64,000 nt of DNA from Streptomyces piniterrae. Lineage in GTDB: Bacteria > Actinomycetota > Actinomycetes > Streptomycetales > Streptomycetaceae. The notes beneath the pieces were generated by a model. That model was not told the DNA's origin and did no database searches. It saw nothing but the letters and a program-made list of their open reading frames with translations. Of the stretch, positions 1 to 8,202 are shown one piece after another. The stretch's first letter is position 1, and every line of letters begins with the position of its first letter. Location of the stretch: contig NZ_SUMB01000006.1 of the NCBI RefSeq assembly GCF_005048155.1, positions 248,001 through 312,000 on the forward strand, written 5' to 3'. Made by a program: the position numbers and the translations under genes.

Positions 1-383
1 TCGCAGTCCAGCACCGCGCCGATGAGGCGCTGGGCGCCGCGCTGGATCATCCGGGCAACATCGCCCGCGACCCGGTCGCCCGCCGAGGCCGATCCGCGCA
101 GATCTGCGCCGGCGCAGAAGCCCCTGCCCTGCGCGGTGATCACCACGGCCCGTACGCCCGGGTCGGCGGAGGCGTCCGCAAGCCGCTCGATGATGCGTTC
201 GCGCTGGTCAGGGGTGATGGCGTTCATGACCTCCGGCCGGTTGAGGGTGATCCACGAGACGCCGTTGTCAGTGGCGTGGAGTATCAATGAATCGACGGGA
301 TCGAGGGGATCGGCGGCCTTCGCGGCTTCGGCGGAAGGCGTCGCGGTTCCGGGGGTGTTGGACGGTACGGGGGAGGACGTCAT
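1..383 (-). CDS. Enoyl-CoA hydratase/isomerase family protein (3' part beyond window edge)
   Basis: N-terminal 127 residues of a crotonase-fold protein; the gene runs off the left edge. The frame opens at ATG 383 and shows a typical crotonase start: a strand followed by LNRPEVMNAI, then the oxyanion-hole segment GRGFCAGADL. Members hydrate or isomerise enoyl-CoA thioesters in beta-oxidation-like pathways. It lies 136 bp downstream of, and on the same strand as, the ADP-forming acyl-CoA synthetase gene, so it is probably co-transcribed from the promoter carrying the paired palindromes at 2788-2826. The first about 30 residues are a Pro/Ala/Ser-rich extension. The C-terminal half, including the general acid/base region, cannot be seen, so the exact reaction is open. 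Confidence 0.85.
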   Translation of the reverse strand, partial: MTSSPVPSNTPGTATPSAEAAKAADPLDPVDSLILHATDNGVSWITLNRPEVMNAITPDQRERIIERLADASADPGVRAVVITAQGRGFCAGADLRGSASAGDRVAGDVARMIQRGAQRLIGAVLDC

Positions 384-519
384 GGGGGAGTGGCTCCAAA
401 GGGTGTGGTCGGGCCGGTGGCGATCGGGGCTCGCGGGGGCGGGGCGCGGGCGGAGGGGCGCGCGGCGATGGTGGCTCGGGCCGCGCTCGTTCCGTCGACC
501 GCACGCGCCACCCGCTCCG

Positions 520-2751
520 TCAGTGGCAGACGGCCAGTGCGTCAAGGGCCACGGCGCCCTGCCCGCGCGGCAGGACCACCAGCGGGTTGATGTCCAACTC
601 GGCCAGGTCTCCGCCCAGTTCGAGCGCCATCCGCTGCACCCGCAGCACGACCTCGGTGAGCGCGTCCGTGTCCGCGGGCGGCGCTCCGCGTACGCCGTCC
701 AGGAGGGCGTGGCCGCGCAGTTCGCCGAGCATCGCGCGCGCCTGTTCCTCCCCGAAGGGCGGCACGCCCACCGCGACGTCCCGCAGGACCTCCACAAGCA
801 CCCCGCCGAGCCCGACCGTCACCGTCGGCCCGAAGAGGCTGTCATGGGTGACTCCCACGACCATCTCCACCCCCCGCTCGATCATCTGGCAGACCAGTAC
901 GCCGTCCAGCGGGACGTCCTCGTAGCGCGCGATGTCGGTGAGTTCGCGGTAGGCGTCCCTCACCTGGCTGGCGGAGGTCAGACCGACCTTGACCAGGCCG
1001 AGTTCGGTCTTGTGGGCCAGCTGCGGCCCGGAGGCCTTCATGACCACGGGGTAGCCGACCAGGCTCGCCGCCCGGACGGCCGCCGCCGCGCTGGTCACCA
1101 GCTGTTCGCGCGGTACGCGGATGCCGTAGGCGCGCAGCAGCTGCTTCGCCGCATGCTCGCTGAGCTGCTGCCCCGGGCGCATCAGCCCCTGCGCCTTGCG
1201 CGCGGAGGGGGACATCACGCGCGGGGCGTCGTCGAAGGGCGAGCGGTAGTCGGCGGCGAAGCGATGGTGGTCGAAGTAGGCGCGGACCGCGGTGATGCAG
1301 TTGGCGAAGGTGCGGAAGGTCGCCACACGAGAGGAGCCGAGCAGGGTGTTGCGGTAGGCGTCCTCGGTGCCGACCGGCGACCCCCACACCACACAGATCA
1401 GCTTGTCCGTCTCCTCCGCCGCGTCCACCAGGTCCTGCGCGAGCTTGTCGCTCATGGGCGGGAAGGGCCCGGTGATCGGGCAGATCAGCACCCCTATGGA
1501 CGGGTCGGCCAGGATCGCATCGATGATCTTGCGGCCGCGCCAGTCGCCGACCGGATGCCCGCCGTTGTCGATCGGGTTGGCGACGTTGAGGTAGCCCGGG
1601 ATCCACTGGTGCAGTTCGGTCTGCTTGGCGGCCGCGAGGGTGGGCAGCCGCAGCCCCGCCGCGGTCGCCAGATCGGAGAAGTGGGCGCCGGTGCCACCCG
1701 AGATCGAGTAGACGGCGACACCCTCGGCGCTGGGCTTGTGCGCGCGGGCCAGCAGCGCCGCGGTGTCCTGGAGTTCGTCCAGCCCGTCCACCCGGATCAC
1801 CCCGAACTGCCGCATCGCGGCGTCCACGACACCGTCAGCGCCGGTGAGCTTGCCGGTGTGCGAGGCGGCCGTACGGGCACCGGTCTCGGTGCGGCCGACC
1901 TTGACGGCGACGACCGGGACCTTGTTGCGGGCGGCGCGGTCGGCGGCGAGCAGAAAACTGCGGCCGTCCTTGAGCCCTTCCACATACGCGGCGATGGCGC
2001 CGACCTCGGGCCGGGAGGCGAAGTAGGAGAGGAAGTCGGCGGTCTCCAGATCGGCCTCGTTGCCGGTGGGGGCCCAGTGGGAGAGGCGGATACCGAGTTC
2101 CTGGAGGGTGAAGACGGGACGGCCCTGGTGGCCGGACTGGGTGATCAGGGCGATGGCCGGGCCGTCCAGGTCTTCGCGGAACTTCTCGAAGGCGTTGAGG
2201 TTGGTGTTGGGTCCGAGCAGCCGCAGGCCGGAGCGTTCGACGGCGTCGGCGAGCCGGGCCTGGGCAGCCGCACCCCGCTCGCCGGTCTCGGCGAAGCCGG
2301 ACGCGAAGGCGACCGCGAACTTCACCTTGGCCTCGGCGAGTTGCCCGATGACCGGGACGGGGTCGCCGACCAGCAGTACGGCGAGGTCGACCGGCTCGGG
2401 CAGGTCGGCGACGGTGGCGTGGCAGGGCAGGCCGAAGACCCGCTCGCGTCCGGGATTGACGGGATGGAGCCGGGCGCCGACGCGCTCCGCCCAGCCGATC
2501 AGCTGACGCGTGACACCGGTGTTGGGGCGCCCTTCGCTGTCCGAGGCGCCGATCACGGCCACCGACTCGGGCCGGAAGAAGCGATCCAGGTCGGGCACCG
2601 GAGCGTGCAGCGGACGCCCGCTGACGTCCAGGTCCACGCCGCCGGGCGGCTCGCTCACGCCGTGGACGGCGGGTGGTGGTTGCTCCCCACAGGCCACGAC
2701 GCGGGCCGGCCGGGAGTGAGTGGTAAGGGTGCCATGAGTCGATCCAAGCAT
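520..2751 (-). CDS. Acyl-CoA synthetase (ADP-forming), fused alpha/beta subunits with ATP-grasp
   Basis: About 743 residues. Family members make acyl-CoA from an acid, CoA and ATP with release of ADP and phosphate through a phospho-histidine intermediate. The order is a CoA-binding Rossmann domain (PESVAVIGASDSEGRPNTG), succinyl-CoA-ligase-like flavodoxin domains (LITQSGHQGRPVF) and a C-terminal ATP-grasp domain (VVMKASGPQLAHKTELGLV, then ELDINPLVV), matching the fused acetate/propionate-type ligases. I take ATG 2751. The frame stays open to 2796, but a start there would sit inside the palindrome 2788-2802. An AGGAG lies about 12 nt upstream of 2751. Two CTGAC-type palindromes (centres -44 and -68) occupy the promoter. 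The substrate is unknown; the context suggests a branched or cyclic acid. Confidence 0.88.
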   Translation of the reverse strand: MLGSTHGTLTTHSRPARVVACGEQPPPAVHGVSEPPGGVDLDVSGRPLHAPVPDLDRFFRPESVAVIGASDSEGRPNTGVTRQLIGWAERVGARLHPVNPGRERVFGLPCHATVADLPEPVDLAVLLVGDPVPVIGQLAEAKVKFAVAFASGFAETGERGAAAQARLADAVERSGLRLLGPNTNLNAFEKFREDLDGPAIALITQSGHQGRPVFTLQELGIRLSHWAPTGNEADLETADFLSYFASRPEVGAIAAYVEGLKDGRSFLLAADRAARNKVPVVAVKVGRTETGARTAASHTGKLTGADGVVDAAMRQFGVIRVDGLDELQDTAALLARAHKPSAEGVAVYSISGGTGAHFSDLATAAGLRLPTLAAAKQTELHQWIPGYLNVANPIDNGGHPVGDWRGRKIIDAILADPSIGVLICPITGPFPPMSDKLAQDLVDAAEETDKLICVVWGSPVGTEDAYRNTLLGSSRVATFRTFANCITAVRAYFDHHRFAADYRSPFDDAPRVMSPSARKAQGLMRPGQQLSEHAAKQLLRAYGIRVPREQLVTSAAAAVRAASLVGYPVVMKASGPQLAHKTELGLVKVGLTSASQVRDAYRELTDIARYEDVPLDGVLVCQMIERGVEMVVGVTHDSLFGPTVTVGLGGVLVEVLRDVAVGVPPFGEEQARAMLGELRGHALLDGVRGAPPADTDALTEVVLRVQRMALELGGDLAELDINPLVVLPRGQGAVALDALAVCH

Positions 2752-2787
2752 CGCAGACGCCCGCTCCTGTGTGACGGCTCTCGTTAC

Positions 2788-2802
2788 CTGACGCATGGTC
2801 AG
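2788..2802. promoter_or_regulatory. Palindromic operator, copy 1 (CTGACGCATGGTCAG)
   Basis: Half-sites CTGAC and GTCAG separated by 5 bp, centred 44 bp upstream of the acyl-CoA synthetase start at 2751. It belongs to the set of 13 related sites in this window. Binding by a TetR-type repressor is inferred. Confidence 0.8.
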
Positions 2803-2811
2803 ATTACTTAA

Positions 2812-2826
2812 CTGACGCGATGTCAG
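2812..2826. promoter_or_regulatory. Palindromic operator, copy 2 (CTGACGCGATGTCAG)
   Basis: Second copy, centre 24 bp from copy 1, so both lie on nearly the same helix face (about 2.3 turns). It sits between the synthetase gene (minus) and the DUF35 gene (plus) and could serve either promoter. Confidence 0.8.
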
Positions 2827-2922
2827 GAATGGGCCTGCACGGTAAAGCTTCCGAGGGGGTGGTGCTGTGCGGCGAGGATGGCCGCGTCCGGCCTCTTGCG
2901 CGTCCGCGCCCCGTGCGCTGAA

Positions 2923-2937
2923 CTGACGTGCCGTCAG
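2923..2937. promoter_or_regulatory. Palindromic operator, copy 3 (CTGACGTGCCGTCAG)
   Basis: Strong match to CTGACGNNNCGTCAG, in the 356-bp gap between the divergent synthetase and DUF35 genes, 171 bp before the DUF35 start. The rest of that gap holds no convincing gene; the open frame there is Gly/Glu-rich read-through. Confidence 0.8.
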
Positions 2938-3107
2938 GTATCGGCGGGAGCCGGTGGCAGATGCCTTCGGCGAGCGAGCAGCGAGAGGGCGTACGTGATG
3001 CGGACGGCGTACGGAGTGGAGGCGGCGAACGGAATGGAGGCGGCGTGCGGGATGGGGATGGCGTACGAGAGCGCCGGCGGTACGGCGCTGAGGGTGGGGG
3101 TGTTCCG

Positions 3108-3653
3108 GTGACGGCGAAAGGTGCGGGAGCCGCGGGCGCTGCGCTCGCCGGAAGGGCGGCGCGGTTCGATCTGCCGGAGGTGGACGCGTTCACCAGGCCC
3201 TACTGGGACGCGGCGGCCGAGGGGCGGTTGCTGCTGCGCCGCTGCCGGGCCGAGGGGTGCGGTGCGGCTCACCACTACCCGCGCGAGTTCTGCCCGTACT
3301 GCTGGAGCGAGGACGTCGAGTGGGAGCCGGCCGACGGCCGCGCCACCCTCTACACGTGGTCGGTCGTGCACCGAAACGACCTCCCGCCCTTCGGCGGCCG
3401 GGTGCCGTATGTCGCCGCCGTGGTGGACCTCGCCGAGGGCCCCCGGATGATGACCGAGGTCACCGACTGCCCGGAGGCCGACCTGCGGATCGGCATGCCG
3501 CTCAGGGTGCATTTCCGTTGGGAGGGCGGGGTGGACGACGGACGAGCCGGGGCTTCTGGGGCAGCTGGGACAGCTGGGATGACTGGGGCGTTCGCGATAC
3601 CCGTATTCCGACCCGAGTCGCCCGCACCTACGCTCGCGGCCACTGCCTCGTAG
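3108..3653 (+). CDS. Zn-ribbon/OB-fold (DUF35) acyl-CoA-associated protein
   Basis: About 181 residues. DUF35 proteins are small partners of thiolase-like enzymes (for example Ltp2/ChsH2 in steroid side-chain cleavage) and of acyl-CoA hydratases; the OB fold binds the CoA moiety. Seen here: a rubredoxin-like zinc site (CRAEGC...CPYC), the linker leading to TLYTWSVVHR and an OB core (VPYVAAVVDL). I choose GTG 3108 after a G-rich ribosome-binding stretch. The frame is open upstream to 2928, but that part has no family similarity. A Gly/Ala-rich repeat and a variable tail follow the OB domain. The divergent neighbour is the acyl-CoA synthetase, and a palindromic operator lies upstream. Its thiolase partner may be the one at 6778-7971. 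Confidence 0.85.
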   Translation: MTAKGAGAAGAALAGRAARFDLPEVDAFTRPYWDAAAEGRLLLRRCRAEGCGAAHHYPREFCPYCWSEDVEWEPADGRATLYTWSVVHRNDLPPFGGRVPYVAAVVDLAEGPRMMTEVTDCPEADLRIGMPLRVHFRWEGGVDDGRAGASGAAGTAGMTGAFAIPVFRPESPAPTLAATAS

Positions 3654-3796
3654 GTCCGTGAGTCCTGCCCGCACCTTTGCGGATCCTGCCCCTAGGACCC
3701 GCACGGCGGCGGATCCTGCCTGCGCGCCTGAGGTGCCGTCCGGCGTGGCGCGCAAATCGGGTTGCAGGCGTCATTCGCTCCCGTCATGCTGTGGCG

Positions 3797-4285
3797 GTGC
3801 TGATCCGAGAAGCGACCGCGGCCGACTGGCCCGCCATCTGGCCGTTCCTGCGGGCCATCGTCGAGGCCGGCGAGACCTACACCTACCCGCGTGACCTCGA
3901 AGAGTCCGTCGCGCGCGACATGTGGATGCTCCCGGCGCCCAGCCGTACCGTCGTCGCTGTCGACGAGGCCGGGACGGTGCTGGGTTCGGCCAAGATGAAC
4001 CCCAACCACATGGGCGGCTCCTCGCATATCGCCAGCGCGAGTTTCATGGTCGATCCGCAGTACGGCGGTCGCGGTGTGGGCCGGGCGCTGGGCGAGCACG
4101 TGCTGGCCTGGGCCCGCGCCGAGGGCTACCGCGCGATGCAGTTCAACGCGGTCGTGGAGACCAACACCGTTGCCGTCGCGCTCTGGAAGTCCCTCGGCTT
4201 CCAGATCATGACCACCCTCCCCGAGGGATTCCAGCACCCCATCAAGGGCTATGTGGGGCTGCACATCATGTATCGGCAGCTGTGA
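3797..4285 (+). CDS. GNAT-family N-acetyltransferase
   Basis: About 162 residues. It transfers acetyl from acetyl-CoA to an amine on an unidentified substrate. The GNAT fold is clear: N-terminal IREATAADW, a central strand ending ASFMVDP, the pyrophosphate-binding loop QYGGRGVGRALGEHVLAWA (Q/RxxGxG/A) and the C-terminal NTVAVALWKSLGF motif. Start GTG 3797 is chosen because family similarity begins at once; GTG 3791 is equally possible. It ends 7 bp from the convergent PdxH-like gene. No operator of the CTGAC type lies in front, so it is probably a housekeeping or resistance-type acetyltransferase. Confidence 0.85.
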   Translation: MLIREATAADWPAIWPFLRAIVEAGETYTYPRDLEESVARDMWMLPAPSRTVVAVDEAGTVLGSAKMNPNHMGGSSHIASASFMVDPQYGGRGVGRALGEHVLAWARAEGYRAMQFNAVVETNTVAVALWKSLGFQIMTTLPEGFQHPIKGYVGLHIMYRQL

Positions 4286-4292
4286 GAGGCGC

Positions 4293-5084
4293 TCACGGCC
4301 ATAGCAGCTCCTGCTCCCAACAGCCTTGTACATAGCGGTAGTTGAGGCGTACGTGGCGCCGACGCGCATCGCCCTGGAAGAACTCGACCTCCTCGGCGCG
4401 CAGCACGTACAGCGTCCAGCTGGGAACGGGCGCCTCCGGCTCGCGCTCGGCCCGTTCCCATGCGGCCTCCGACGCCCGCGCCAGTTCCTCGACGGAACCG
4501 AGCACCTCGCTCTGCCGTCCGACGAGAGCCGCCGCCAGCGCACCCGTGGAGCGGCGGTGCAGGTCGGCCGCGCTCTCCTCGGGCCCGGCCGCGGTCACCG
4601 TCCCGCGGATACGGACCTGGCGGCCGACCGCCGGCCAGTAGAAGCCCAGCGCCGCCCGCGGCCGGCCGGCCAGCTCGCGGCCCTTGCGGCTGCCCCGATG
4701 CGTGGCGAAGTGCCAGCCGTGCTCATCGGCGTCGTGCAGCATCAGGGTCCGCACGGACGGGTCGCCGGCCGCGTCCGCCGTGGCCAGCGTCATCGTGTGC
4801 GGCTCGGGGACACCGGCCTCGGCGGCCTCCCGGAGCCACTGCCGGAACAGCGGCAGCGGCTCGGCCGGGGCCTTCGCCGGATCGAACGACGGCAGCTCGG
4901 TCTCCCAGACCCGCAGCCCCCGCAGCAACTCACGGAACGCACGGGCGGCGTCGGCATCGGCGTCTGCAGACGACCCGTCGGTGGTCTGGTCGGACGGCTG
5001 GGTCGACCAGTGGCGGGCGGCAGGGACGGTGGTCTCGTCCGGGCTGCCGCCGGGGGTGTGCTGGTGCGCGGGAAGATCGGCCAT
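4293..5084 (-). CDS. pdxH: Pyridoxal 5'-phosphate synthase / PNPOx-like FMN oxidase
   Basis: About 263 residues. Pyridoxamine/pyridoxine phosphate oxidases use FMN and oxygen to make PLP. Visible signatures: the family entry segment MTLATADAAGDPSVRTLML, HFATHRGSRKGRELAGRPRAAL (FMN phosphate contacts), a strand VGRQVRIRGTV and the C-terminal dimerisation part RRHVRLNYRYVQGCW in place of the canonical RL.PR ending. The divergent C-terminus allows a related FMN oxidase (PhzG-like) rather than true PdxH. ATG 5084 is used; the frame is open 13 codons further. About 65 disordered residues precede the domain. The FAD monooxygenase gene upstream ends at 5086, so the two are probably transcribed together. 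Confidence 0.75.
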   Translation of the reverse strand: MADLPAHQHTPGGSPDETTVPAARHWSTQPSDQTTDGSSADADADAARAFRELLRGLRVWETELPSFDPAKAPAEPLPLFRQWLREAAEAGVPEPHTMTLATADAAGDPSVRTLMLHDADEHGWHFATHRGSRKGRELAGRPRAALGFYWPAVGRQVRIRGTVTAAGPEESAADLHRRSTGALAAALVGRQSEVLGSVEELARASEAAWERAEREPEAPVPSWTLYVLRAEEVEFFQGDARRRHVRLNYRYVQGCWEQELLWP

Positions 5085-5085
5085 G

Positions 5086-6594
5086 TCAGGCAGCGTACGG
5101 CGGGCCGGCCGGAACCGGCGCACCGTATGCCGTCACGGCCATGTCTGCCGTGACAGCCGGGTCCGTCGCGCCGCCCCGGTCCGTTGCGCCGCCCCGGTCC
5201 GTTGCGCCGACCGAGCCTGCCGACGGTGCGCCTTTCGCCCCCATCGTGCCAGCCGCCACCGGATAGTCCTTGAGCGTGATCGCGTTGGCGCCGCGCTGCA
5301 CATCCTCGGTGATCTTCTTCGCGACCAGGTCCTTCCAGGGCATGTGGGGAAGGAGTCGCATCATCAGGTGCCGGAACCGGATGGCCCCCCGGCTCCCCGC
5401 GGTCATCTCCTTGGCGAACTTCTCCGCCGCCCGCTGATTGACCTCGACATAGCCGCGCATCTCCGCCTCGTAGCGGTCGAAGGCGGCCGCGGTGTCACCG
5501 TTGGCCGCCGCCAGCTCCCCGGCCAGGACGTACGCGCCGACCAGCGCCATCCCCGTGCCCTGCCCCGAGGCGGGCGAGGCGCAGTGCGCGGCGTCGCCGA
5601 GCAGCACCACTGGCCCGCGTGACCAGCGGTCCATTTCGACGAGCTGCATTCCGTCGAAGTAGAAATCGGTCGCCTCGCGGGCCCCCGCCAGCATCCGCGG
5701 GATCATCCCCCAGCCTCTGGTCTGCGCCGTTCCCGTGCCGTCGCCCGCGAACGCGGCTCCCAACAGCGCCAGTTGCTGCCCGCTGTCCCGGTGGTCGTAC
5801 CTGAGGCGAGGCGAGCGGAAGATCATGAACGCCTTGGCCGCCGGATCCCCGGCAGAGCTGTACGTGCAGACCAGTTTGCCCGGCATGGCGTGGTACAACT
5901 CCTCGCGGTCCAGGCCGAGTTCGTTCGGCAGGGAGAACGCCGAGATATACGCGCCCAGGTGCCGTACGAACCGTTCCTCCGGGCCGAAGGCCAGTCGCCG
6001 CACGGTCGAATGTATGCCGTCGGCGCCTACGACGATGTCGAAGCGGCGCGGCGCACCCTGCTCAAAGGTGACCTCGACGCCGAGGTCGTCGGCCTCTTCG
6101 CCTGCCCGCCCGGTAATCGAGTCGACCGAGGTGATCGAGGTGATCGAGTCGCCGAAGACGTACTCGACGTCGGCGCGGGTGCGTTCATAGAGGATGCGGG
6201 CCAGTTCGCCCCGCATGATCTCGTCGTCGCGGCCGGTCCGTGCGCCGAAGATATCGGCGGGGAGGGTGGCGATCCGCTCGCCGTCGTCGTTCACGTAGGC
6301 GCCGGTCCGCATGTCCGTACTGGCGCGCCGGATGTCCTCCAGAATCCCCATCCGCTCGGCGACCTCGATCGCCACGCCGCGAAGGTCGACCTTGTAGCCG
6401 CCGGTCCGCAGCTCGGGCGCGCGCTCGACGACGGTCACCGCGAAGCCGTGGCGGTGCAGCCAGTAGGCGAGCGCGGGCCCGGCGATGCTGGCGCCGGAGA
6501 TCAGCACGGTCGTCCGGCGAGTGCGGTTTGTGCTGGGTGACTGGTCGGTGCGGGGGGATCGCGGACTGCGGGGATTCGAGTCGGTGCCGGGCAT
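5086..6594 (-). CDS. FAD-dependent monooxygenase (PHBH fold)
   Basis: 502 residues. Class A flavoprotein monooxygenases hydroxylate aromatic or polyketide-like substrates with NAD(P)H and oxygen. Motifs: GxGxxG-type ISGASIAGPALAYWL, ERAPELR at the end of the second strand, the DG motif VVGADGIHSTVRRLAFG and the FAD ribityl motif VVLLGDAAHCASPASGQGTGMAL. After about residue 460 there is a low-complexity tail with repeated TDRGGA units. ATG 6594 has an AAGGGA ribosome-binding site. A 13-bp perfect inverted repeat at 6649-6690 lies upstream and probably marks the operator. Similar enzymes inactivate antibiotics such as tetracyclines and rifamycins, so a resistance role is possible. No adjacent regulator was seen. 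Confidence 0.88.
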   Translation of the reverse strand: MPGTDSNPRSPRSPRTDQSPSTNRTRRTTVLISGASIAGPALAYWLHRHGFAVTVVERAPELRTGGYKVDLRGVAIEVAERMGILEDIRRASTDMRTGAYVNDDGERIATLPADIFGARTGRDDEIMRGELARILYERTRADVEYVFGDSITSITSVDSITGRAGEEADDLGVEVTFEQGAPRRFDIVVGADGIHSTVRRLAFGPEERFVRHLGAYISAFSLPNELGLDREELYHAMPGKLVCTYSSAGDPAAKAFMIFRSPRLRYDHRDSGQQLALLGAAFAGDGTGTAQTRGWGMIPRMLAGAREATDFYFDGMQLVEMDRWSRGPVVLLGDAAHCASPASGQGTGMALVGAYVLAGELAAANGDTAAAFDRYEAEMRGYVEVNQRAAEKFAKEMTAGSRGAIRFRHLMMRLLPHMPWKDLVAKKITEDVQRGANAITLKDYPVAAGTMGAKGAPSAGSVGATDRGGATDRGGATDPAVTADMAVTAYGAPVPAGPPYAA

Positions 6595-6648
6595 GGGGTG
6601 TTCCCTTCGCGTCGTGGTGCCTGCTTCCGGATGAGCGCGCGAAGGTGA

Positions 6649-6690
6649 CTATACAAACGTCTTACACGTGTGTCTATGACGTTTGTATAG
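6649..6690. promoter_or_regulatory. Perfect 13-bp inverted repeat upstream of FAD monooxygenase
   Basis: Arms CTATACAAACGTC and GACGTTTGTATAG at 6649-6661 and 6678-6690 are separated by 16 bp that include CACGTG. The AT-rich arms stand out from the GC-rich surroundings and lie about 55-95 bp before the monooxygenase ATG. This is a likely operator for a TetR- or MarR-type repressor encoded elsewhere. Confidence 0.7.
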
Positions 6691-6692
6691 GA

Positions 6693-6742
6693 CGCTTGTG
6701 TGGGTCGCTTGTGTGGGTCGCTTGTGTGGGTCGCTTGTGTGT
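6693..6742. repeat. 13-bp tandem repeat (CGCTTGTGTGGGT), about 4 units
   Basis: Nearly identical 13-bp units directly beyond the inverted repeat, in the gap between the monooxygenase and thiolase genes. Non-coding; function unknown. Confidence 0.75.
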
Positions 6743-6777
6743 GACGCGTGAGTGGGGGCGCAGGGCGTGACGGCCCC

Positions 6778-7971
6778 CTACCCCCTCCCCAGCACCACCG
6801 TCCCCGACGAGCAGAACCAGCCGCCCGTCCCTGACGCGACCGCGAGTTGTGGGAGCCGGCCGTCGGGTTTGCGGACCTGGCGGTCGGGGCCGGCCTCGCC
6901 GCGGAGTTGGCGTACGGCCTCGACCAGCAGAAAGAGGCCGCGCATACCGGGGTGGCAGGCGGCCAGGCCGCCGCCGTCGGTGTTCACCGGCAGCTCGCCG
7001 TCCCGCAGCAGCCGCCCCTTCTCGACGAACGCCCCGCCCTCGCCCTTCGCGCAGAAGCCCAGGTCCTCCAGCGTCACCAGGGTCATATAGGTGAAGGCGT
7101 CGTAGAGCTCGGCGAGATCGATCTCCGACGGGCGGACCCCGGCGCGTTCGAAGGCGAGACGGCCGGAGGCCGCCGCGGGCGAGACCGTGAAGTCGTCCCA
7201 CTCCGACATGGTGGTGTGCGAGACCGCGGTACCCGAACCGAGCACCCAGACAGGGGGTTTGGCGAGGTCGGGCACGTGGTCCTCGGCGACGAGCAGGACC
7301 GCGCAACCGCCGTCGGAACGGATGCAGCAGTGCAGCTTGGTGAACGGGTCGGCGATCATCGGGCCGGAGAGGACGTCGTCGACGGTGATGGGGTCGCGGT
7401 ACATGGCGTCCGGGTTGGCCGCCGCGTTCGCGCGCGCTTGGACGGCCACCTGGGCCAACTGCTCCAGCGTTGTGCCGTATTGGTGCATATGGCGCCGTGC
7501 CGCCATGGCGTATTTGGCGATCAGGGTGTGTCCATAGGGGACCTCGAACTGGAGCGGGCCGCGGGCGCCGAAGGAGAGGTTCGAGGTGCGGCGCCCGGCC
7601 TTGATGTCGGCGCGGGCGGTGGATCCGTAGACGAGGAGGACGGCGTTGGCGTGGCCCGCCGCTATCGCGTCGGCGGCGTGTGCGGCCATCACCTCCCAGG
7701 TGGAGCCGCCGACCGAGGTCGAGTCGACCCAGGTGGGGCGCAGGCCCAGATATTCGGCGACCTCGACGGGGGCGAGGGTGCCCAGTCCGGCCGAGGCGAA
7801 GCCGTCGATCGCCGAACGGTCCAGGCCGCTGTCGGCGAGCGCCCGGCGGGCGGCCTGGGCGTGCAGGGCGTACGGCGTGGTCTCGTCCACCCGGCCGCAG
7901 TCGGACAGGGCGACTCCGGCGACGGCGACCTTGCGATTCCCGGAGCGGGGGCCGAGCGTTGCTGAAGGCAC
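6778..7971 (-). CDS. SCP2-type thiolase / lipid-transfer protein (possible aldolase)
   Basis: 397 residues with a thiolase fold of the lipid-transfer (Ltp/SCPx) branch: N-terminal VAVAGVALSDCGR, helix-rich segment with AADAIAAGHANAVLLVYGS, EIDLAELYDAFTYMTL and a C-terminal GGGLAACHPG loop. These enzymes cleave acyl-CoA carbon-carbon bonds by thiolysis or, with DUF35 partners, by retro-aldol cleavage. At the usual nucleophile position the segment reads SVGGSTWEV with no cysteine, which favours the aldolase-like type. The start is GTG 7971. No ribosome-binding site is visible and the palindrome 7976-7990 lies 5 bp before the start, suggesting a leaderless transcript. It is divergent from the acyl-CoA dehydrogenase gene. 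Confidence 0.82.
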   Translation of the reverse strand: MPSATLGPRSGNRKVAVAGVALSDCGRVDETTPYALHAQAARRALADSGLDRSAIDGFASAGLGTLAPVEVAEYLGLRPTWVDSTSVGGSTWEVMAAHAADAIAAGHANAVLLVYGSTARADIKAGRRTSNLSFGARGPLQFEVPYGHTLIAKYAMAARRHMHQYGTTLEQLAQVAVQARANAAANPDAMYRDPITVDDVLSGPMIADPFTKLHCCIRSDGGCAVLLVAEDHVPDLAKPPVWVLGSGTAVSHTTMSEWDDFTVSPAAASGRLAFERAGVRPSEIDLAELYDAFTYMTLVTLEDLGFCAKGEGGAFVEKGRLLRDGELPVNTDGGGLAACHPGMRGLFLLVEAVRQLRGEAGPDRQVRKPDGRLPQLAVASGTGGWFCSSGTVVLGRG

Positions 7972-7975
7972 AAAT

Positions 7976-7990
7976 CTGACGGTACATCAG
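7976..7990. promoter_or_regulatory. Palindromic operator, copy 4 (CTGACGGTACATCAG)
   Basis: Right arm has one mismatch (ATCAG). It begins 5 bp upstream of the thiolase GTG and would cover the -10 region of a leaderless promoter. Confidence 0.75.
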
Positions 7991-8125
7991 ATGTGGTGGG
8001 GCGGGCAGGGGTCGTCGTCGCGCCGGGCCGGGGGAAGCGGCTGCCCGGCGGGGCAGGGCCTGTCCGATGGGCCACGGCCCGCCCGACGGGCCAGGCTCTA
8101 GGAAAGTGCACCGCCCGTCTCTACT

Positions 8126-8140
8126 ATGACGGCCCGTCAG
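8126..8140. promoter_or_regulatory. Palindromic operator, copy 5 (ATGACGGCCCGTCAG)
   Basis: One mismatch at the first base. Centred 70 bp upstream of the acyl-CoA dehydrogenase start, about 150 bp from copy 4, in a divergent promoter region. Confidence 0.75.
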
Positions 8141-8202
8141 ATCGGAAGCCGGGGCCCGTCGCACCTGACGGGCGTTGTCGCACGGCCGGGAGGAGCCCGC
8201 CG

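Noticed and set aside
22..2811. 929-residue open frame on the plus strand
   Set aside because: Arg/Gly/Val-rich antisense shadow of the acyl-CoA synthetase and enoyl-CoA hydratase genes; no family features.
8165..8179. CTGACGGGCGTTGTC before the acyl-CoA dehydrogenase
   Set aside because: Left arm only; a proper copy already lies at 8126-8140.
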